Shown here: positions 60,703-64,000 of the stretch, one piece after another
Layout of the letters: the number at the start of each line of letters is the position of its first letter
Position numbering within the stretch: position 1 is the first letter of the stretch
Assembly: GCF_030813695.1 (NCBI RefSeq)
Contig: NZ_JAUSVA010000002.1
Coordinates: 1,302,001 to 1,366,000, forward strand
DNA: 64,000 nt
Origin: Kitasatospora herbaricolor
GTDB taxonomy: Bacteria; Actinomycetota; Actinomycetes; Streptomycetales; Streptomycetaceae
Reading direction: 5' to 3'
Made by a program: the position numbers and the translations under genes
Notes under the pieces: model-generated
Seen by the model: the letters and a program-made list of their open reading frames with translations, nothing else
Databases searched by the model: none
What the model was told of the DNA's origin: nothing

Positions 60703-63120
60703 CTACGCGGGTTCCACGCAGTAGAGGGCGGCGCGGACGGCGTCGGCGTCGGCGGTGCCGGCCCCGGTGACCCGGATCCGGGTCTGCTCGCCCGCCAGCA
60801 GGGTCACCAGGCCGCGGTCGGCGGCGGCGTCGGGGGCGATGCGGTCGGCCTGCAGCAGCAGGTCGCGGAGGAGCGTGTGCGCGGTGACCACGACGTCGAC
60901 GGCCCCCCGGCCGTCGGCGCCCTGGCTGTCGGCGACCGGCTCGACGGTCACGTCGAACTCGGGCTGCTGGTGGTCGAAGGCCTTGTCGGGCACCGGGAAG
61001 TGCACCGCGCGCAGCCCGTCGGCGTCGGCCACCAGGAACTCCTTGGCGGAGCCCTCGACCGGCCGCAGGGCCTGCGGCACGGCCAGCCGCACCACCGACC
61101 GGGCCCCGACCGTGACCGGCACCTCGGACTCGGCCGTGACGGCGCCGTCCGCGGACACCCTGCGCAGCGTGAGGACGGTCTGCCAGGGCTCCGCGGCCTG
61201 GTTGACCAGGGCGGCCTCGGGCGCTCCGGTCACGCCAGGTGGCTGGAGGGTGAGCAGGCGGTCGGCGTAGAGGCGGCGCAGCTCGTGGTGGAGGGGCTTG
61301 AGGCGGCCGTCGCCGTCGATGGCGGCCCAGGAGGAGACCGGCCAGCAGTCGTTGAGCTGCCAGACCACGGTGCCGGCGCAGCGCGGCCAGTTGGAGCGCC
61401 AGTGCTCGATGCCGGTGGCGATCGCGCGGGCCTGGACGACCTGGGTGAGGTAGTGCCAGCGGTCGAAGTCGTGGGGCGGGGCGAAGTGGCGCTCGATGCC
61501 GCGGTTCAGCTTGCCGTTGCCGTCCTCGGCCTTCTGGTGGTGCAGCATGCCGGGCGAGTCGGGGGCGAGGTCCTCGCCGGGCAGGGCGCGCAGCAGGGTG
61601 GCGTGGGCGGGTGGTGCCTGCCAGCCGAACTCGGAGACGAAGCGGGGGACGTTCGCGCGGTACTCGGTGTAGTCCTGGCGGTTCCAGACCTCCCAGGAGT
61701 GGTGGGTGCCGTGGTCGGGGTCGTTGGGGTGGTGGTCCCAGGAGCCGGACCAGGGGCTGCCGGCCGAGTAGGCGCGGGTGGGGTCGAGTTCGGCGACGAT
61801 GCGCGGCAGGAGGCCGAGGTAGTAGCCCTCGCCCCAGGATTCGCCGGCGAGTTCGGGCTCCCAGCCCCAGTCGCGGAAGCCCCAGAGGTTCTCGTTGTTG
61901 CCGTTCCAGAGCACCAGGCTGGGGTGCGGCATCAGGCGGACGACGTTCTCGCGGGCCTCGGCCTCGACCTCGCCGCGCAGCGGCTGCTCCTCGGGGTAGG
62001 CGGAGCAGGCGAACAGGAAGTCCTGCCAGACCAGCAGGCCGAGTTCGTCGCAGGTGTCGTAGAAGGCCTCGTCCTCGTAGATGCCGCCGCCCCAGATCCG
62101 GATCAGGTCGATGTTGGCCTCGGTGGCCTGGGTGAGACGGGTGCGGTAGCGCTCGGGGGTGACCCGGGAGACCAGGGTGTCGTCGGGGATCCAGTTGACG
62201 CCGCGGACGAAGAGGCGTTCGCCGTTGACGACCAGGGTGAAGCCGGTGCCGTGCTCGTCCGCGGACCGGTCGAGCTCGACGGTGCGGAAGCCGATCCGCC
62301 GGTGCCAGGTGTCGAGCGGGGCGCCTTCGTGCGCGAGGGTGACGTCGAGGTCGTACAGCGGCTGGTCGCCGTAGCCGCGGGGCCACCAGAGGTCCGCGTC
62401 GGGCACCTCGACGACCAGGACCGCCGCGTCGCCGTCGAAGGCGGTCTCGGCGGTGACCCCGGCCACGGTCGCGCGGACGATCAGCGGCCGGCCGTCGCCG
62501 GCGGCGGTGCGCTCGGCGGTCACCCGCAGTTCGACGCGGCCGGTGCCGTTCTCGACGGTGACCAGCGGGCGGACCTGGGCGAGCCGGGCGGTGGACCAGT
62601 GCTCCAGGCGGGCGGGGCGCCAGATGCCGGCGGTGGGCAGGGTGGGGCCCCAGTCCCAGCCGAAGCTGCTGGCCATCTTGCGGATGTACTGGAACGGCTC
62701 CGGGTAGACGTTCGGGCGCTCGCCGGTGATCGCCCGGACCTCGGCGGCCTCCTGGTAGGCGCTGGTGAAGTGGACGCTCAGCTCGCCCGCGAGGCCGGTG
62801 ACGTCGAACCGGTAGCTGCGGTGCATGTTGCGGGTGCGGCCCAACTCGGTGCCGGCCAGGGTGATCCGGGCCGCGGTGTCGAGGCCGTCGAAGACGAGGT
62901 CGGTGCGCTCGTGGGAGCCGGTCGCGTCGACCTGTGTGGTGTAGGTCCAGTCCCGGCGGCCGATCCAGGCCACCGCGTGCTCGTTGGCGCCGATGTACGG
63001 GTCGGGGATCAGTGCGGCGTTCAGCAGGTCGACGTGGACGCAGCCCGGGACCTGGGCGGGCAGCAGCGATCCCTCGTGGTGCAGGTTCCAGCCCTCGTCG
63101 AGTGGGGTGGCGTCCTTCAT
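60703..63120 (-). CDS. GH2 beta-mannosidase, copy 2
   Basis: An 805-residue cytoplasmic exo-beta-mannosidase, clearly paralogous to the 824-residue copy 1. ATG at 63120 has AGGAGCCGCACC upstream. The barrel holds acid/base Glu410 in WNGNNENLWG and nucleophile Glu497 in RFVSEFGWQAPP, 87 residues apart as in copy 1. The stretch EHGTGFTLVVNGERLFVRGV and the segment FGWDWGPTLPTAGIWRPA are shared with copy 1. The N- and C-terminal domains are more divergent than the barrel. It lies downstream of a second binding lipoprotein on the same strand, as copy 1 does, so the two modules are duplicates. The two enzymes may differ in oligosaccharide length preference. Confidence 0.96.
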   Translation of the reverse strand: MKDATPLDEGWNLHHEGSLLPAQVPGCVHVDLLNAALIPDPYIGANEHAVAWIGRRDWTYTTQVDATGSHERTDLVFDGLDTAARITLAGTELGRTRNMHRSYRFDVTGLAGELSVHFTSAYQEAAEVRAITGERPNVYPEPFQYIRKMASSFGWDWGPTLPTAGIWRPARLEHWSTARLAQVRPLVTVENGTGRVELRVTAERTAAGDGRPLIVRATVAGVTAETAFDGDAAVLVVEVPDADLWWPRGYGDQPLYDLDVTLAHEGAPLDTWHRRIGFRTVELDRSADEHGTGFTLVVNGERLFVRGVNWIPDDTLVSRVTPERYRTRLTQATEANIDLIRIWGGGIYEDEAFYDTCDELGLLVWQDFLFACSAYPEEQPLRGEVEAEARENVVRLMPHPSLVLWNGNNENLWGFRDWGWEPELAGESWGEGYYLGLLPRIVAELDPTRAYSAGSPWSGSWDHHPNDPDHGTHHSWEVWNRQDYTEYRANVPRFVSEFGWQAPPAHATLLRALPGEDLAPDSPGMLHHQKAEDGNGKLNRGIERHFAPPHDFDRWHYLTQVVQARAIATGIEHWRSNWPRCAGTVVWQLNDCWPVSSWAAIDGDGRLKPLHHELRRLYADRLLTLQPPGVTGAPEAALVNQAAEPWQTVLTLRRVSADGAVTAESEVPVTVGARSVVRLAVPQALRPVEGSAKEFLVADADGLRAVHFPVPDKAFDHQQPEFDVTVEPVADSQGADGRGAVDVVVTAHTLLRDLLLQADRIAPDAAADRGLVTLLAGEQTRIRVTGAGTADADAVRAALYCVEPA

Positions 63121-63344
63121 GGTGCGGCTCCTGTCGCTGGCCGGTGGTGGGGTGGGCGCGAGCAACCGTAACCCGCAGGGGCGCACCTGTCCATAAACCG
63201 GTTATGTGACCCCAGCCGACCTCCATCTGGGACGTCAGATTCGCCTCAAGATGGTGTATATCGGCCCTTCCGACCCGCCTGCCAAGGTCAATCGAGACCC
63301 GACGAGTCGATTTTGGCTTTACCGGTTCGCTCCCTCTCGGGCAT
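63121..63344. promoter_or_regulatory. Upstream region of GH2 copy 2
   Basis: The gap to the decayed ABC gene holds two ACCGGTT-type sites: AACCGGTT (63196-63203, perfect 8-bp dyad) and TACCGGTTCGC (63320-63330). Bases 63240-63330 are less GC-rich. These could be repressor sites, but the sites are short and unconfirmed. Confidence 0.35.
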
Positions 63345-63808
63345 AGTCCCGGAGGGCAGCCTGGACGAGAACGCCGGCAAGGCCGAGGTCGCCGGGGTCC
63401 GGGGCCGGATCGGGTTCCGGCGCGTGTCCTGTCCCTCGACCTGCGCAGTTACCGGCGCTTCCTGTCGGTCGTCCCGCAGGAGCCCGTCCTCTTCGAGGGC
63501 AGTACCCGCGAGAACGTCGCCTACGGGATGCGCGAAGTACCTCTGGAGACCCCGCGGGCCGCGCTGCGCGACGCGAACGCCCTCGCACCTCCGCCCTCGA
63601 CCCCCGCTCGGAGGACCTCGTCCAGCAGGCCATGGCCGGTCTGGTCCGGGGCCGCACGGTCTTCGTGGTGGCGCACCGGCTCTCCAGCATCCGCGCGGCC
63701 GACCGCATCGCCGTGCTCCAGGTCGGCCGGCTGGCCGGGATCGGTCACGACGAACTCCTCGGCAACGGAGGCGTCCACCAGGATCTGCACGCCGCCGCAG
63801 CCAGCTGA
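63345..63808 (+). pseudogene. Remnant of an ABC exporter gene
   Basis: Translates in two frames to pieces of an MsbA-type ABC transporter. First piece: EGSLDENAGKAEVAGVRGRI then IGFRRVS, the start of a nucleotide-binding domain. After an abrupt change comes LDLRSYRRFLSVVPQEPVLF with the Q-loop and EGSTRENVAYG. A second break follows, then SALDPRSEDLVQQAMAGLVR and GRTVFVVAHRLSSIRAADRI (D-loop and switch His), ending HAAAAS at 63806-63808. Walker A, signature LSGGQ and Walker B are deleted, so it is inactive. It is read opposite to the lipoprotein and GH2 genes and does not supply their missing permease. Confidence 0.8.
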
Positions 63809-63856
63809 ATGCCGGCCGGTTCACCGCTGCCGTCGGCGGCGAACCGGCCGGCAGCG

Positions 63857-64000
63857 TCATCCGCCGATCCTCTTCCGGGACACGGACCACTTCGTGTTGA
63901 GTTCGGCGAAGTAGCCGTCCCGGTCGCCGGGGGCGGCGCCGCGGGCGATGTCGACCAGCTTCCGGCGGTAGTCAGGCGTGTCGAGGCCGATCTGTGCGCC
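63857..64000 (-). CDS. Sugar-binding lipoprotein copy 2, C-terminal end only
   Basis: The last 47 codons of a second binding lipoprotein run off the window: GAQIGLDTPDYRRKLVDIAR then GAAPGDRDGYFAELNTKWSV and SRKRIGG before TGA at 63857-63859. This matches the end of copy 1 (EIGITSQDYRQRLVDVARGS, then SFFKDLNKKWSDSQRTIAG). It therefore duplicates the copy 1 gene and precedes GH2 copy 2 as copy 1 precedes GH2 copy 1, but here the pseudogene lies between. The N-terminus and lipobox are outside the window. Confidence 0.88.
   Translation of the reverse strand, partial: GAQIGLDTPDYRRKLVDIARGAAPGDRDGYFAELNTKWSVSRKRIGG

Noticed and set aside
63345..63808. The ABC remnant as the missing permease of the mannan system
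   Set aside because: Its motifs are those of an exporter nucleotide-binding domain, with parts deleted; it is not a CUT1 permease.
1..64000. CRISPR array, tRNA or rRNA genes
   Set aside because: No evenly spaced direct repeat with unique spacers, and no tRNA-like T-arm/anticodon pattern or rRNA sequence was noticed; weak tRNAs could be missed without a covariance search.

Overview
The DNA is very GC-rich, with G or C at nearly every third codon position, GTG and ATG starts behind purine-rich ribosome sites, and a few scattered TTA codons. The protein families (SpoIIE-type PP2C phosphatase, STAS factors, FHA-membrane protein, DUF5994, DUF6891-like, CTQ-dependent oxidase) point to an actinomycete, most likely a Streptomyces or Kitasatospora chromosome. 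No rRNA, tRNA or CRISPR array was seen. The window looks like an accessory or arm-type region rich in secreted glycosidases, decayed genes and one insertion sequence.

Layout. 1-1.9 kb: secreted GH35 beta-galactosidase cut by the window edge. 2-6.7 kb: small proteins, an Ala-Lys repeat protein, and an FHA/two-helix membrane protein followed by a small protein sharing an N-V-A-G-[DN]-Q motif. 6.8-12 kb: FAD oxidoreductase plus SRPBCC protein, a PPOX-type flavoprotein, DUF4235, a ferritin-like protein and a Rieske/DUF2231 protein. 12-15.3 kb: an overlapping four-gene operon (acyl-CoA dehydrogenase-like, PIG-L deacetylase, methyltransferase, GT2). 15.6-19 kb: a YbdK-type ligase, a frameshifted IS110 element that replaced the 3' end of a minus-strand gene, and a decayed STAS gene. 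19-22.4 kb: hemolysin III, PP2C phosphatase, STAS and MerR regulators. 22.4-23.7 kb: a gene-poor stretch with a diverged tandem duplication. 23.7-38.5 kb: gluconokinase, DUF389, a GH15/cyclase/GMC operon, an antiporter, cydAB, SDR, DUF5994 and a membrane protein. 38.7-42.6 kb: a LodA/LodB-like quinoprotein oxidase operon with an unrecognised third gene. 42.8-45.8 kb: a 2OG oxygenase, a split S74-domain pair and a DUF6891-like protein.

46-64 kb is best read as a beta-mannan utilisation locus: secreted GH26 mannanase with a ricin-type lectin, secreted GH5 mannanase with FN3 and CBM modules, two paralogous cytoplasmic GH2 beta-mannosidases, two sugar-binding lipoproteins (one cut by the window end), two paralogous LacI-family repressors and a secreted esterase. 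The mannanases would cut mannan outside the cell, the lipoproteins would capture oligosaccharides, and the GH2 enzymes would finish degradation inside. The lipoprotein/GH2 pair occurs twice, so part of the locus is duplicated. No transporter permeases are present, so import must use permeases encoded elsewhere.

All calls are from reading translations and motifs. No homology search was possible.
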